From Enterobacter kobei (lineage in GTDB: Bacteria; Pseudomonadota; Gammaproteobacteria; Enterobacterales; Enterobacteriaceae), in the NCBI RefSeq assembly GCF_001729765.1, contig NZ_CP017181.1:3286001-3350000 (forward strand): 64,000 nucleotides of DNA. The letters run 5' to 3'. A program made the translations under genes and the position numbers. Positions 27,863-38,568 of the stretch are shown piece after piece. How positions within the stretch are numbered: the stretch's first letter is position 1; each line of letters begins with the position of its first letter. The notes under the pieces were generated by a model. That model was not told the origin of the DNA, made no database searches, and was given only the letters and a program-made list of their open reading frames with translations.

Positions 27863-29041
27863 CTACGACCGACGAAACGCCACCAGCGTCACCACGGTCC
27901 CCACGACCGCAGAAATGGCACCGGCCAGGAAGACGGACGGGTATCCAAACGAGGTGGCCAGCAGTCCGGCCAGCGGTCCGGTTACTCCGTATGAGATATC
28001 CTGAAACGCCGCATAGCCGCCGAGTGCTGTGCCACGCACCTGCGGGGCCACACGCTTCACGACTTCCACGCCCAGCGCCGGGAAAATCAACGAGCAACCG
28101 CAGCCGGTGAGTGCTGCGCCAATCAGCGCGACAGAGGCGACCGGTGCGTGCCACAGCAGCAGCAGGCCAACGGTCTCTATCATCAGCGATGCCACCGCCA
28201 CCTTCACGCCGCCAAAGCGATCCGGCATCCAGCCGAAGAACACGCGCATCAGCACAAACGCCCCGCCAAACGCGGTGAGCGTAAATCCGGCCATCGCCCA
28301 GCCGCGGCTCATAAAGTAGAGCGAGACGAACGTGCCAATCACCGCAAAACCTACGCCCTGCAGCGCCAGGCCCAGACCCGGCTGCCAGATTTGGCCGATC
28401 ACGCTCCACAGGGAAGGACGCTCCCCTTTGTGAGCGGGTACCTTACGTACCGAGCCGTTAAACGCCCACGCCAGCAGCGGCAACACCATGGTGGTGGCTG
28501 CCAGCGCCGCAAAACCAAACTGGCTGTTGATCAGCAGTCCCAGCGGTGCACCAGCGGCCAGCGCGCCATAAATAGCCATGCCGTTCCAGGACATCACTTT
28601 GCCCGAACGAGCAGGCCCCACCAGACCCATTCCCCAGGTCAGGGTACCGGTCAGCAGCTGGCTTTCACCAAAGCCAAGGATTAAACGTCCCAGCACCAGC
28701 AGCGCAAATTTATACCCTGCGTCTACCGGCAAAAGCGCGGCTAACAGCCATGCCCCGCCCGCCAGACCACAGGCAAACATCCCCTGTAACGCCGAGCGTT
28801 TTGCACCATGCTGATCTGCCAGCCGTCCGGCGTACCCGCGGGTTAGCACCGTGGCTAAAAACTGAATGCCCACGGCAATGCCGACCATGGTGTTGCCATA
28901 GCCGAGTTCCTGATGAACGAACAGTGGGATCACCGGCAGCGGCAGGCCAACGGTCATGTAGGTCAGAAATACCGCAAAGGCGATTCGGAAAAGGGAAAGG
29001 TTACCGGAAGGGGCGCTCTTCTCTGGGATAACAGCCTTCAT
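27863..29041 (-). CDS. yfcJ: MFS transporter YfcJ
   Basis: The 392-residue major facilitator has twelve predicted membrane helices. The conserved loop 2-3 motif reads [15 protein letters not shown] and the central cytoplasmic loop is short and basic ([13 protein letters not shown]). It belongs to the arabinose-efflux-like drug/H+ antiporter subgroup; substrate unknown. Start [11 protein letters not shown] at 29041 gives the E. coli length; the 20 codons further upstream run through the fabB terminator and are excluded. Confidence 0.93.
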   Translation of the reverse strand: MKAVIPEKSAPSGNLSLFRIAFAVFLTYMTVGLPLPVIPLFVHQELGYGNTMVGIAVGIQFLATVLTRGYAGRLADQHGAKRSALQGMFACGLAGGAWLLAALLPVDAGYKFALLVLGRLILGFGESQLLTGTLTWGMGLVGPARSGKVMSWNGMAIYGALAAGAPLGLLINSQFGFAALAATTMVLPLLAWAFNGSVRKVPAHKGERPSLWSVIGQIWQPGLGLALQGVGFAVIGTFVSLYFMSRGWAMAGFTLTAFGGAFVLMRVFFGWMPDRFGGVKVAVASLMIETVGLLLLWHAPVASVALIGAALTGCGCSLIFPALGVEVVKRVAPQVRGTALGGYAAFQDISYGVTGPLAGLLATSFGYPSVFLAGAISAVVGTVVTLVAFRRS

Positions 29042-29062
29042 GCATAACTCCGTGTTGAGGCA

Positions 29063-29090
29063 TAAAAAAAGGGAACCTTCCGGTTCCCTT
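29063..29090 (-). terminator. fabB terminator
   Basis: A 9-bp perfect stem AAGGGAACC / GGTTCCCTT with loop TTCC is followed on the minus strand by eight T residues, about 20 bp after the fabB stop. Textbook intrinsic terminator. Confidence 0.92.
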
Positions 29091-29109
29091 CTACTATACA
29101 TTCAAACGC

Positions 29110-30327
29110 TTATGCTTTGTACTTACGCATTACCAGCGTCGCGTTCGTGCCGCCGAAACCGAAGCTGTTAGACATGACGGTGGTCAGTGTCGCTTCCGTT
29201 GGTTTCGTCACGATATTCAGGCCAGCAGCCTGCTCGTCCATCTCATCAATGTTGATGCTTGGGGCGATAAAGCCGTTTTCCAGCATCAGCAGAGAGTAGA
29301 TCGCTTCCTGCACGCCCGCAGCACCCAGAGAGTGACCGGTCATTGCTTTGGTGGCAGAAATTGCCGGGCTGTTGTCGCCGAAGACTTCGCGGATTGCACC
29401 CAGCTCTTTCACGTCGCCTACCGGAGTAGAGGTACCGTGAGAGTTCAGGTAGTCGATTGGCGTATCAACGCCGTGCATCGCCATCTTCATGCAGCGCACC
29501 GCACCTTCACCGGATGGCGCAACCATGTCAGCGCCATCAGACGTTGCGCCGTAGCCCACGATCTCAGCGTAGATATGCGCACCACGTGCCAGCGCGTGCT
29601 CCAGCTCTTCAACCACAACCATACCGCCGCCGCCTGCGATGATGAAGCCATCACGGTGCGCGTCGTAAGTACGGGACGCTTTTTCCGGGGTTTCGTTGTA
29701 CTTGGTGGACAGAGCGCCCATCGCGTCGAACTCACAGGCCATTTCCCAGCCCAGCTCTTCGCCGCCGCCAGCAAAGACGATGTCCTGTTTACCCAGCTGG
29801 ATCTGCTCAACCGCGTTACCGATGCAGTGTGCGGACGTCGCACACGCGGAACTGATGGAGTAGTTCACACCGTGGATTTTGAACGGAGTGGCCAGGCATG
29901 CGGAAACCGCAGAGCCCATGGCTTTGGTGACCACGTACGGACCTACCGCTTTCAGACCACGCGGGCTACGCATTGCGTCAGCACCGAATACCTGCGCTTT
30001 AGATGAGCCGCCGGAACCAGCGATAAGACCTACGCGGGGATTGTTCTGGTAAACTTCCGCGCTCAGACCTGCATCTGCAATCGCTTCCTGCATGGAGAGA
30101 TAAGCATAAATAGAGGCATCGTTCATGAAACGAACCACTTTGCGGTCAATCAAACCGGTGGTGTCCAGTTTGACGTTACCCCATACGTGGCTACGCATAC
30201 CTGAATCTTTAAACTCTTCAGAGAAAGTGATCCCGGAGCGTCCTTCACGCAGAGATGCCAGGACTTCCTGCTGGTTATTACCGATGCTGGAAACAATGCC
30301 CAGGCCAGTAATCACTGCACGTTTCAT
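29110..30327 (-). CDS. fabB: 3-oxoacyl-[ACP] synthase I FabB
   Basis: FabB elongates acyl-ACP and is required for unsaturated fatty acid synthesis. The 405-residue thiolase-fold enzyme has the nucleophile Cys162 in [12 protein letters not shown] and the two histidines in [12 protein letters not shown] and [11 protein letters not shown]. One residue is missing relative to E. coli in the loop near [11 protein letters not shown]. The promoter carries FadR- and FabR-type sites and is divergent from mnmC. Confidence 0.98.
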   Translation of the reverse strand: MKRAVITGLGIVSSIGNNQQEVLASLREGRSGITFSEEFKDSGMRSHVWGNVKLDTTGLIDRKVVRFMNDASIYAYLSMQEAIADAGLSAEVYQNNPRVGLIAGSGGSSKAQVFGADAMRSPRGLKAVGPYVVTKAMGSAVSACLATPFKIHGVNYSISSACATSAHCIGNAVEQIQLGKQDIVFAGGGEELGWEMACEFDAMGALSTKYNETPEKASRTYDAHRDGFIIAGGGGMVVVEELEHALARGAHIYAEIVGYGATSDGADMVAPSGEGAVRCMKMAMHGVDTPIDYLNSHGTSTPVGDVKELGAIREVFGDNSPAISATKAMTGHSLGAAGVQEAIYSLLMLENGFIAPSINIDEMDEQAAGLNIVTKPTEATLTTVMSNSFGFGGTNATLVMRKYKA

Positions 30328-30374
30328 TCAATACCTCTGTAAGTCGCACTATAGTAAGTTTCGAGTCGCACAAT

Positions 30375-30392
30375 AGCGTACACTTGTACGCC
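30375..30392. promoter_or_regulatory. FabR operator of fabB
   Basis: AGCGTACACTTGTACGCC is a near-perfect dyad like the FabR palindrome found before fabA and fabB in enterics. It lies 48 bp upstream of the fabB start codon, adjoining the FadR site. Confidence 0.7.
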
Positions 30393-30393
30393 G

Positions 30394-30410
30394 AACAAGT
30401 CCGATCAGAC
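30394..30410. promoter_or_regulatory. FadR site of fabB
   Basis: GTCTGATCGGACTTGTT on the minus strand agrees with AACTGGTCGGACCTGTT at 13 of 17 positions. FadR is known to activate fabB; position just upstream of the FabR dyad matches that arrangement. Confidence 0.75.
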
Positions 30411-30485
30411 ATTTTCTGCGGAAATTTGCACCGATGGACTCACATCGTTAAGATCGTGCCACTGCCTGTCAGACGAGTAACTTAC

Positions 30486-32483
30486 GTGAAACAAAACGCT
30501 ATACAACCCGCCAACCTCGAATTCAACGCTGAGGGTACACCTGTTTCCCGAGATTTTGATGACGTCTATTTTTCTAATGATAACGGACTCGAAGAAACTC
30601 GCTATGTTTTCCTCGACGGAAACCAGCTCAGCACCCGCTTCCCGGAGCATCCGCGGAGCCTGTTTGTGGTCGCGGAAAGCGGATTCGGCACCGGGCTCAA
30701 TTTTCTGACCCTCTGGCAGGCGTTTGACCAGTTTCACGCTGCCCACCCTGAGGCTACGCTACAAAGATTACATTTCATCAGTTTCGAAAAATTCCCGCTC
30801 ACCGCGCACGATCTGCACCTGGCCCATCAACGCTGGCCGGAGCTGGCAACCTGGGCTGAACAGCTTCAGGCACAATGGCCGCCTCACATTGGGGGGTGCC
30901 ACCGTCTGATTCTGGACGGCGAACGCGTGACGCTGGATTTGTGGCTGGGCGACATCAACGACCTTACCGATAAGCTTGATGATGCGATGAATCAGACGGT
31001 GGACGCGTGGTTCCTGGACGGTTTTGCGCCTGCCAAAAACCCGGATATGTGGAGCCAGCATCTGTTTAACGCGATGGCGCGACTGGCGCGTCCGGGCGCA
31101 ACGCTCGCCACCTTCACCTCAGCAGGCTTTGTTCGCCGCGGCTTGCAGGAAGCGGGCTTTACCATGCAGAAAACCAAAGGTTTTGGCCGCAAGCGCGACA
31201 TGCTGGTCGGCAGGATGGAGCAGACGCTGGACATCCCCGCCAGTGCACCCTGGTTTGCGCGCAGCGCCAGCGCGTCACGGGAAGTGGCGATAGCAGGCGG
31301 AGGGATCGCCAGCGCCCTGCTGTCTCTTGCGCTTATCCACCGTGGCTGGCAGGTGACGCTTTATTGTGCTGACGATGCGCCAGCAGGTGGGGCCTCCGGC
31401 AACCGCCAGGGGGCGCTCTATCCCCTTTTAAGCGCGCACGATCCGGCACTGTTCCAGTTTTTCCCGGCGGCCTTTACCTTTGCCCGTCGCCTGTATGATG
31501 CCCTGCCGGTGACGTTCGATCATGAATGGTGCGGCGTGACGCAACTCGGCTGGGATGAGAGAAGTCAGCAAAAAATCGCGCAGATGCTGTCCCTGGGACT
31601 GCCGGAAGACATTGCGCGGGCGGTAAGCGCGCAAGAGGCCGCCGACACCACCGGCGTTGAAACCTGCTGCGAGGGCATTCAGTATCCGCTCGGCGGCTGG
31701 CTGTGCCCGGCTGAACTGACCGCTGCGGCGATTGACCTTGCGCAGTCACGCGGGCTGACGGTCTACTATGCCCACAAGGTTGAATCGCTGTCCCGAACAG
31801 AACGCTGGAATTTGCGTTTTGCTGATGGCAAAGAGGCAAGCCATGCCAGCGTTGTGCTGGCGAACGGACATAGCATCAACCAGTTTATCCAGACAGAACC
31901 CGTGCCGGTTTATCCGGTCGGCGGCCAGGTGAGTCATATCCCTACTACGTCCGAACTGGGCAAACTGCGTCAGGTGCTGTGCTATGACGGCTATCTGACG
32001 CCACAAAATCCGTCTAATGGTCATCACTGCATCGGGGCGAGCTATCATCGTGGCGAAGCGGATATGCGCTACAGCGAGGCGGATCAACAGCAAAACCGCC
32101 AGCGCCTGATTGACTGCTTCCCGGATGCAGCGTGGGCGAAAGAGGTTGACGTCAGCGAAGGCGCGGCCCGCTGTGGCGTGCGCTGCGCAACGCGCGATCA
32201 TCTGCCGATGATGGGGAATGTGCCGGACTATGAGGCAACGCTTGAAGCCTATCACGACCTTGCAAACCACCAGGAAACGGCGGTAGCTGCACCGGTTTAT
32301 CCCGAACTGTTTATGCTGGGTGGGCTGGGTTCGCGTGGATTATGTTCTGCACCGCTACTGGCTGAAGCCTTAGCCGCACAAATGAGCAACGAACCGCTAC
32401 CGCTGGACAGAACAACGCTTGCGGGGCTGAACCCGAATCGATTGTGGGTGCGAAAACTGCTGAAGGGGAAGAAGGTTAAGTAG
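30486..32483 (+). CDS. mnmC: Bifunctional tRNA mnm5s2U biosynthesis protein MnmC
   Basis: The 665-residue fusion completes the wobble modification mnm5s2U34. The N-terminal SAM methyltransferase part (MnmC2, about 1-245) has [17 protein letters not shown] and [17 protein letters not shown]. The C-terminal FAD oxidase part (MnmC1) opens with [17 protein letters not shown] and ends with [18 protein letters not shown]. The start is GTG ([14 protein letters not shown]) at 30486, fixed by homology; the open frame upstream runs through the fabB regulatory sites. The ribosome site is weak. Confidence 0.96.
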   Translation: MKQNAIQPANLEFNAEGTPVSRDFDDVYFSNDNGLEETRYVFLDGNQLSTRFPEHPRSLFVVAESGFGTGLNFLTLWQAFDQFHAAHPEATLQRLHFISFEKFPLTAHDLHLAHQRWPELATWAEQLQAQWPPHIGGCHRLILDGERVTLDLWLGDINDLTDKLDDAMNQTVDAWFLDGFAPAKNPDMWSQHLFNAMARLARPGATLATFTSAGFVRRGLQEAGFTMQKTKGFGRKRDMLVGRMEQTLDIPASAPWFARSASASREVAIAGGGIASALLSLALIHRGWQVTLYCADDAPAGGASGNRQGALYPLLSAHDPALFQFFPAAFTFARRLYDALPVTFDHEWCGVTQLGWDERSQQKIAQMLSLGLPEDIARAVSAQEAADTTGVETCCEGIQYPLGGWLCPAELTAAAIDLAQSRGLTVYYAHKVESLSRTERWNLRFADGKEASHASVVLANGHSINQFIQTEPVPVYPVGGQVSHIPTTSELGKLRQVLCYDGYLTPQNPSNGHHCIGASYHRGEADMRYSEADQQQNRQRLIDCFPDAAWAKEVDVSEGAARCGVRCATRDHLPMMGNVPDYEATLEAYHDLANHQETAVAAPVYPELFMLGGLGSRGLCSAPLLAEALAAQMSNEPLPLDRTTLAGLNPNRLWVRKLLKGKKVK

Positions 32484-32509
32484 GGTGCGGACGGGTGCCC
32501 TCACCCTAA

Positions 32510-32567
32510 CCCTCTCCCACAGGGAGAGGGGATATTCGTAGGCCCGGTAAGCGCAGCGCCACCGGGC
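32510..32567. repeat. Composite repeat: CCCTCTCCC palindrome plus REP
   Basis: A CCCTCTCCC / GGGAGAGGG palindrome with loop ACA (32510-32530) is followed 7 bp later by a REP unit (32538-32567). The same two parts, in opposite order, occur at 12478-12587. It sits between convergent mnmC and yfcL. Confidence 0.8.
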
Positions 32568-32580
32568 GAAATACGATGAC

Positions 32581-32856
32581 TTAGCGTTTAGCCTGCTGGA
32601 ACAAAGTGTCCCACATGCCCAGCACCAGAGACTGGTCGCGCGGGGACAGTTCACCCGCCTGAATTGCCTTTTCCAGGCTGCGGGTGACTTCATCATGCAC
32701 TGCTTCGGCAGAATGATCGTCTCCTGCCTCCAGCTCGGCAACAGCCAGCGTCAGGTGACCACGCAGATAACCGCTGGCGAACAGCTCATCATCACTGGCG
32801 TGTTCCACCATGTCATCAATTAACGCCAGAATGCGTGATTCAAATTCTGCGATCAT
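32581..32856 (-). CDS. yfcL: YfcL family protein
   Basis: The 91-residue acidic, helical protein of unknown function ([35 protein letters not shown]) is conserved next to mnmC and epmC across enterics with nearly identical length. It has no signal peptide or membrane segment, so it is cytoplasmic. It ends the leftward run prmB-aroC-mepA-yfcA-epmC-yfcL, 13 bp after epmC. Confidence 0.9.
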   Translation of the reverse strand: MIAEFESRILALIDDMVEHASDDELFASGYLRGHLTLAVAELEAGDDHSAEAVHDEVTRSLEKAIQAGELSPRDQSLVLGMWDTLFQQAKR

Positions 32857-32869
32857 CTTTTTTCCTCAG

Positions 32870-33415
32870 TTAAAGATCTTCCGGCCAGGGGAAGCATTCC
32901 GCCGTGATCACCGGCGTGTGGTAATAATTCTGTAAAGCCTCGATCAGGCGTGCCGGACGTTCCGGGATGCCTTTCTCAAGATATTCCATCACCTGTGCAT
33001 GCACGCGGCGCTGGAAGACGATACGGTCTGGCTCGAAGTCGCCTTCGAGGTTGTCACAGCTGACGTTGAACGGGAAACCCGCCGCGACACAGAATAGCCA
33101 TTCCAGCGCCTGCGGTTTCACTTCCACATCTTCAAACTGGCCCTGGGTTGCGGCGTCGCGTCCGTCCGGACAGTACCAGTAGCCGAAGTCCACCAGCTCG
33201 CGACGCGCTTTCCCCGCAATACACCAGTGCGAAATTTCATGCAGCGCGCTGGCGTAAAAGCCGTGCGCAAAGACGATCCGGTTGTACGGCACTTCGGCAT
33301 CAGCAGGAAGATAGATCGGTTCGTCGTCGCCTTTAATCAGACGGGTATTAAAATCATCAGCAAAGCAGCCGTTAAAAATCTCAATCAGCTGTTCGTAGTT
33401 ATGCGTACTGTTCAT
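32870..33415 (-). CDS. epmC: Elongation factor P hydroxylase EpmC
   Basis: The 181-residue protein hydroxylates the beta-lysylated lysine of EF-P, the last step after EpmB and EpmA. The likely metal-binding motif is ALHEISHWCIAG (residues 57-68), with further His/Asp residues in RIVFAHGFYA. Its start codon shares one base with the yfcA stop (TAATG). Confidence 0.94.
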   Translation of the reverse strand: MNSTHNYEQLIEIFNGCFADDFNTRLIKGDDEPIYLPADAEVPYNRIVFAHGFYASALHEISHWCIAGKARRELVDFGYWYCPDGRDAATQGQFEDVEVKPQALEWLFCVAAGFPFNVSCDNLEGDFEPDRIVFQRRVHAQVMEYLEKGIPERPARLIEALQNYYHTPVITAECFPWPEDL

Positions 33416-34224
33416 TAGTTCATCCCCAACCAGTGGAGGATCTCCTGTCCATGGCTGTCATAAAGAAGCTTTGCGCTCATAACCGCCGAAACGATGACGA
33501 TCATCGGGCGAATCAGCTTCTGTCCTTTGCTTAATACCAGGCGCGAGCCCGCGCGCGCGCCCAGGAACTGCCCTGCCATCATGACAAAACCGGTTGCCCA
33601 GATGACCTTGCCGCCAATGATAAACAGCAACAGGCCACCAAGGTTAGAGGTCGCATTAAGCACTTTGGCATGGGCGGTAGATTTAGCGAGGTTAAACCCG
33701 GCCAGCGTCACAAACGCCAGCGCGTAAAACGAGCCTGCGCCCGGGCCAAAGAAGCCGTCGTAAAAACCGACGCAGCCCCCGGCTATCAGGGCAAACGGCA
33801 AGCCATGCAAGCGACGCTGACGGTCTTCTTCACCGAGCTTTGGCATCAGCAGGAAGTAGAGACCGATGCAGATAACCAGAATCGGCAGGATCTGGCGCAA
33901 AATATCGGACTGTACGTGCTGCACCAGCAGCGCGCCCGACGTCGAGCCGATAAAGGTCATCAGAATATTGAGCTTCTGATCGGCGAGGCTCACCACCTTG
34001 CGGCGGATAAAATAGAGTGATGCTGAAAGCGAGCCGCCGCAGGCCTGAAGTTTGTTGGTGGCCAGTGCCTGAGCGGGGCTCATGCCCGCCGCCAGCAGTG
34101 CGGGTACCGTTAACAACCCGCCGCCGCCAGCAAGCGCATCAATAAACCCGGCTAACATGGCAACAAAAAACAGCACCACCAGCAGCAGCGGGGACACCAT
34201 AAACAGATCGACGAAATTATCCAT
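33415..34224 (-). CDS. yfcA: TSUP-family membrane transporter YfcA
   Basis: The 269-residue protein has about eight membrane helices and the duplicated TauE/SafE motif: GFIDALAGGGGLLTVPALLAAGMSPAQALATNKLQA in the first half and GFYDGFFGPGAGSFYALAFV in the second. The family exports or imports sulfonates, sulfite or thiosulfate-like anions; this member's substrate is unknown. It overlaps both neighbours by one base (TAATG), so mepA-yfcA-epmC form one coupled unit. Confidence 0.93.
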   Translation of the reverse strand: MDNFVDLFMVSPLLLVVLFFVAMLAGFIDALAGGGGLLTVPALLAAGMSPAQALATNKLQACGGSLSASLYFIRRKVVSLADQKLNILMTFIGSTSGALLVQHVQSDILRQILPILVICIGLYFLLMPKLGEEDRQRRLHGLPFALIAGGCVGFYDGFFGPGAGSFYALAFVTLAGFNLAKSTAHAKVLNATSNLGGLLLFIIGGKVIWATGFVMMAGQFLGARAGSRLVLSKGQKLIRPMIVIVSAVMSAKLLYDSHGQEILHWLGMN

Positions 34225-35048
34225 TAAAGTACATGCTCATCCAGTAGCGCCTGGCAGGAAGGCGGCAACGGAGGCGGTGTCTTCTTCTCAGGCTTAGAGG
34301 TTCCAGGTTTTGCCGGTTCAAACCAGCTCTGCAGCTCCGCACCGCAGCCATCGCCTGGCGGAGGTAACGGCTGATCTTCACATTCCAGGCTGTTTGCCGG
34401 GCAACGCAAACGAACGTGCATGTGCGCACGATGCTGGAACCACGGGCGCACTTTGCGCAGCCAGTCGCGGTCAGTTCCGGCATCCAGGCAGAGCTGTTGT
34501 TTGATGGCCGGATTCACAAAGATCCGCGTGACGTCGTTATCTTCTGCTGCCAGCTTGATCATGCTGGACACATCCCGCGTCCACAGGGAGGGCACCACGC
34601 GCTTACCGTCACTCGCCACCAGATCCAGCGCCTGCGGTTTCAGCAGTTGCGCGGACGTCCAGCGTGTTTTCGGTAGCTGCAGGAAGATATCGACATCCAG
34701 TCCGGTCTGGTGGCTGGCGTGTCCGCCGTTAAAGCGCCCGCCCGCAGGCATGCCCATATCGCCAATCAGCATCGTCCCCAGCCCCAGGTTATGTACCTGG
34801 TTTCCCAGTCGCTGAATAAACAGCACCAGGTCAGGGTGACCGAAGTAACGGCGCTGGTCGGTACGCATCACCTGATAAGTATCCGATTGCAGCGGAAGCG
34901 CCTGCGCGCCGACGATACAGCCGTTCGAAAAGGCGCCGATAGACTGCGCGCTGCCCGCCACCGGATGGGTGATCTTTTGCCACGGCGTGGCGGCCAGACT
35001 GGCTCCACTGGCGAGCAGCGCCAGCAGAGCAATTGCGGTTTTTTTCAT
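34224..35048 (-). CDS. mepA: Penicillin-insensitive murein endopeptidase MepA
   Basis: The 274-residue periplasmic LAS metallopeptidase cuts D-Ala-mDAP crosslinks. Signal peptide residues 1-19 ([18 protein letters not shown]), zinc ligands His113 and Asp120 in [13 protein letters not shown], and the C-terminal HMHVRL histidine are present. Six cysteines form the disulfides of the mature enzyme. The ATG at 35048 lies 2 bp after the aroC stop; an upstream in-frame extension overlaps aroC and is rejected. Confidence 0.96.
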   Translation of the reverse strand: MKKTAIALLALLASGASLAATPWQKITHPVAGSAQSIGAFSNGCIVGAQALPLQSDTYQVMRTDQRRYFGHPDLVLFIQRLGNQVHNLGLGTMLIGDMGMPAGGRFNGGHASHQTGLDVDIFLQLPKTRWTSAQLLKPQALDLVASDGKRVVPSLWTRDVSSMIKLAAEDNDVTRIFVNPAIKQQLCLDAGTDRDWLRKVRPWFQHRAHMHVRLRCPANSLECEDQPLPPPGDGCGAELQSWFEPAKPGTSKPEKKTPPPLPPSCQALLDEHVL

Positions 35049-35050
35049 GG

Positions 35051-36136
35051 TTACCAGCGTGGAATGGTGGTCGTCACATCCGCATTCTGCGCGCGCTGGC
35101 GCAGGAAGTGATCCATCAGCACGATCGCCAGCATCGCTTCTGCGATCGGCACCGCACGGATCCCCACGCAAGGATCGTGACGTCCTTTGGTGATCATCTC
35201 AACTTCTTCGCCAGAGCGGTTAATCGTGTGGCCCGGCACGGTAATGCTGGAGGTTGGCTTCAGGGCAATATTCGCAACAATCTGCTGCCCGCTGCTGATC
35301 CCGCCGAGGATGCCACCCGCATGGTTGCTCTGGAAGCCCGCTTTCGTGATTTCGTCGCGGTTCTGGCTGCCGCGAAGCTGTACCACGTCAAACCCGTCGC
35401 CAATCTCTACACCCTTCACCGCGTTGATGCTCATCAGCGCGTGCGCAATGTCAGCGTCGAGACGGTCAAACACCGGCTCGCCCCAGCCTGGCGGCACGCC
35501 GTCGGCCACCACGGTGACCTTCGCCCCAATGGAGTCACCCTCTTTTTTCAGGCCACGCATCAGCTCGTCCAGCGCATCCAGCTTGTCGGCATCGGCGCAG
35601 AAGAACGGGTTTTGCTCAACCTGGTCCCAGTCTTTAATGGCCAGCGGAATATCGCCCATCTGGGTCAGACAGCCGCGAATGACGATGCCAAATTTCTGCT
35701 GCAGGTATTTTTTGGCAATGGCACCCGCCGCCACGCGCATCGCGGTTTCACGCGCGGAAGAGCGTCCGCCGCCGCGATAGTCGCGGAAACCGTACTTTTG
35801 CTCGTAGGTATAGTCAGCGTGGCCCGGACGGAATACGTCTTTAATAGCGCCGTAGTCCTGAGAACGCTGGTCGGTGTTTTCGATAAGCAGACCAATGCTG
35901 GTCCCGGTGGTGCGGCCTTCAAAGACGCCAGAGAGAATTTTGACCTGATCCGGCTCGCGACGCTGCGTGGTGTAGCGAGAGGTGCCCGGACGACGGCGGT
36001 CAAGGTCGTGCTGCAAATCAGCTTCAGTCAGTTCGATGCCGGGCGGTACGCCGTCAACGATACAACCTAAAGCCAGCCCGTGCGACTCACCAAAGGTGGT
36101 CACGCGGAATATCTGTCCAATACTGTTTCCTGCCAT
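35051..36136 (-). CDS. aroC: Chorismate synthase AroC
   Basis: The 361-residue FMN-dependent enzyme removes phosphate from EPSP to give chorismate, the last step of the shikimate pathway. Signatures are [18 protein letters not shown] at the N-terminus, the RSSARETA and [18 protein letters not shown] blocks, and His residues of the active site. The ATG at 36136 gives MAGNSIGQ, equal to E. coli; the preceding GTG is not needed. It follows prmB by 60 bp. Confidence 0.97.
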   Translation of the reverse strand: MAGNSIGQIFRVTTFGESHGLALGCIVDGVPPGIELTEADLQHDLDRRRPGTSRYTTQRREPDQVKILSGVFEGRTTGTSIGLLIENTDQRSQDYGAIKDVFRPGHADYTYEQKYGFRDYRGGGRSSARETAMRVAAGAIAKKYLQQKFGIVIRGCLTQMGDIPLAIKDWDQVEQNPFFCADADKLDALDELMRGLKKEGDSIGAKVTVVADGVPPGWGEPVFDRLDADIAHALMSINAVKGVEIGDGFDVVQLRGSQNRDEITKAGFQSNHAGGILGGISSGQQIVANIALKPTSSITVPGHTINRSGEEVEMITKGRHDPCVGIRAVPIAEAMLAIVLMDHFLRQRAQNADVTTTIPRW

Positions 36137-36196
36137 CACGGCTCCGATGTTGTTGTTTGTGTTTGAGCGTTGTGAAACGGGCCGAAGCCCGCTGGA

Positions 36197-37129
36197 TTAA
36201 TCTTTATAGATACTGAAGTATTCGCGCGCGTCGAGCAGCTGCGCTTTGGTCAGCATAAAGACGCCGTCACCGCCGTTATCGAACTCAAGCCAGGTGAACG
36301 GCACATCCGGGTACTGCTCTATCAGATGTACCATGCTGTTGCCCACTTCACAAATCAGAACACCGTCGTCGGTCAGGTAATCCGGCGCGCAGGCCAGAAT
36401 GCGGCGGGTCAGCTTCAGGCCGTCAGTGCCTGACGCCAGACCCAGCTCCGGCTCATGACGGTATTCATTTGGCAGATCGGACATGTCTTCCGCGTCGACG
36501 TACGGCGGGTTAGTGACGATCAGGTCGTACTGCAGCGTCGGCAGGTCGCGGAACAGATCCGAGCGGATTGGCGTAACGTGATGGATCAGGCCGTGCTCTT
36601 CAATGTTGTGCTCGGTGACGGCCAGCGCGTCGGTAGAGATATCGACGGCGTCCACTTCCGCTTCCGGGAAGGCATAGGCGCAGGCAATCGCGATGCAGCC
36701 GCTGCCGGTGCACATATCCAGAATGTGCTGCGGCTGATGGTGAATCAGGCCTTCAAAGTGGTTGTTGATCAGCTCACCAATCGGTGAACGCGGCACCAGC
36801 ACGCGCTCATCAACATAGAATTCGTGGCCGCAGAACCAGGCCTTGTTGGTCAGGTAGGCGACCGGAATGCGTTCGTTGACGCGGCGGATCACCCGCTCAA
36901 CAATGCGGTGTTTTTCACTGGAGGTCAGGCGCGCGGTGCGCATGTCTTCCGGAATATCCAGCGGCAGATAAAGAGACGGCAGCACCAGCTGAACGGCCTC
37001 ATCCCACGGGTTATCGGTACCATGACCGTACCAGATGTTGGCGGCGCTGAAGCGGCTAACCGACCAGCGCAACATGTCCTGTATGGTATGCAGCTCGTTT
37101 ACTGCTTCATCGACAAATATTTTATCCAC
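36197..37129 (-). CDS. prmB: Ribosomal protein L3 glutamine methyltransferase PrmB
   Basis: The 310-residue SAM-dependent enzyme methylates Gln150 of ribosomal protein L3. The SAM loop is [15 protein letters not shown] (137-151), and the glutamine-binding NPPY motif is at 207-210 ([11 protein letters not shown]). A helical N-terminal domain for substrate binding precedes them. It is first in the leftward operon with aroC and divergent from smrB. Confidence 0.96.
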   Translation of the reverse strand: MDKIFVDEAVNELHTIQDMLRWSVSRFSAANIWYGHGTDNPWDEAVQLVLPSLYLPLDIPEDMRTARLTSSEKHRIVERVIRRVNERIPVAYLTNKAWFCGHEFYVDERVLVPRSPIGELINNHFEGLIHHQPQHILDMCTGSGCIAIACAYAFPEAEVDAVDISTDALAVTEHNIEEHGLIHHVTPIRSDLFRDLPTLQYDLIVTNPPYVDAEDMSDLPNEYRHEPELGLASGTDGLKLTRRILACAPDYLTDDGVLICEVGNSMVHLIEQYPDVPFTWLEFDNGGDGVFMLTKAQLLDAREYFSIYKD

Positions 37130-37274
37130 TCTTTCCTCCAGGGCATGCTCGCATAATTTTCGGCGGCTAGTTTGCCATGAAGACGGCGATAAATCAGCAA
37201 TGACGCGTCGCGCTTGAGGTTAAAAAATGCGTTTAGTCGGGTACACTATCGGAAATACGAGATGAGAGTGACGA

Positions 37275-37826
37275 ATGAAAAAGAAAACATCGCTCAGCGA
37301 GGAGGATCAGGCTCTCTTCCGCCAGCTGATGACCGGGACGCGTAAAATCACGCAGGACACCATTGTCCATCGCCCGCAGCGTAAAAAAATCAGCGACGTT
37401 CCGGTCAAACGACTGCTGCAGGAGCAGGCGGATAACAGCCACTATTTTTCAGATGAGTTTCAACCGCTGCTGAATACGCAGGGCGCGGTGAAATACGTGC
37501 GCGAGGACGTCAGCCACTTTGAGCTGAAAAAATTACGTCGGGGAGATTATTCACCGGAGCTGTTTCTCGATCTGCACGGGTTAACGCAGATGCAGGCGAA
37601 ACAGGAGCTGGGGGCACTGATCGCCGCCTGTCGCCGCGAACACGTGTTTTGCACCTGCGTGATGCACGGCCATGGGAAACATATTCTTAAGCAGCAAACG
37701 CCGCTGTGGCTGGCTCAGCATCCACATGTTATGGCGTTTCATCAGGCACCCAAAGAGTACGGCGGAGATGCCGCATTGCTGGTGTTGATAGAAGTTGAGG
37801 AGTGGCAACCGCCTGAGTTGCCCTGA
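37275..37826 (+). CDS. smrB: Ribosome rescue endonuclease SmrB
   Basis: The 183-residue protein cuts mRNA between collided ribosomes so that tmRNA can rescue them. The Smr domain occupies about residues 95-180, with the catalytic DLHG at 99-102 and the second block [19 protein letters not shown]. The N-terminal 90 residues are basic and form the ribosome-binding extension. A -10 like TACACT lies near 37244. Confidence 0.95.
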   Translation: MKKKTSLSEEDQALFRQLMTGTRKITQDTIVHRPQRKKISDVPVKRLLQEQADNSHYFSDEFQPLLNTQGAVKYVREDVSHFELKKLRRGDYSPELFLDLHGLTQMQAKQELGALIAACRREHVFCTCVMHGHGKHILKQQTPLWLAQHPHVMAFHQAPKEYGGDAALLVLIEVEEWQPPELP

Positions 37827-37873
37827 CAGCATGGCGGGAAGCACATTTGCACCCCGCCCTGTCGCACGTCACG

Positions 37874-38359
37874 TCAGATAGCTTTTGCCATCTTCAGGTT
37901 GCACGGACTCATTTGCCAGTTAAAGACCCCTTTGCCGGTTTCGTCGAGGGTGACGTTGGCAATGGCGGATGTGGTGAACATTGGCGGCGTTTCGCCCGGG
38001 CACAACTCAGAAACCAGATAGCCAACCAGTGGCAGGTGGGAAATGACCAGTGCGGAAGCGACACCTTCATTGCACAGTGCCTGAAGGTAGGCGCTGACAA
38101 GGCCGACATCACCGCATGGCGTCAGTTCAGGAAGAACATCGACACTGGATGGCAGGTTCATACACTCCCCTACCACGTCCAGCGTCTGTTCAGCACGCAG
38201 GAACGGACTCACCAGAACGCGTTCGATATCCACTTTTTGGCCTTTAAGCCAGGTTGCCATCAGACGAGATTCGTCGCAACCACAGACTGTTAAAGGACGT
38301 ACTGAGTCACTGGCGGCATCGAGTGCCGCGTCGCCGTGACGCATGATAAAAACTTGCAT
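37874..38359 (-). CDS. sixA: Phosphohistidine phosphatase SixA
   Basis: The 161-residue histidine phosphatase has the RHG motif at the N-terminus (IMRHGDAA, His8 as nucleophile) and the second histidine in VISHLPLVGYL. In E. coli it dephosphorylates NPr of the nitrogen PTS and was first described on ArcB. It is the last gene before the smrB convergence, downstream of fadIJ but with its own 209-bp upstream gap. Confidence 0.94.
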   Translation of the reverse strand: MQVFIMRHGDAALDAASDSVRPLTVCGCDESRLMATWLKGQKVDIERVLVSPFLRAEQTLDVVGECMNLPSSVDVLPELTPCGDVGLVSAYLQALCNEGVASALVISHLPLVGYLVSELCPGETPPMFTTSAIANVTLDETGKGVFNWQMSPCNLKMAKAI

Positions 38360-38568
38360 ATTGCACCGCTTTTGTTAACCAGAATCACCGGCGTTGACTA
38401 CCCGCGATAAATGCTCTGAGGTAGAAAACCCGATGGCCGGGCATTGTGCCTGATCCATTCGGTGAATGAAACGCTGTTTTTTACCTCAATGGCGTAAGTA
38501 TAGTCAATCTCTGTTTACAAAATCGCCAGAACAGGTTCATTCACGTCGGGATTTACCCTTCTTTGACC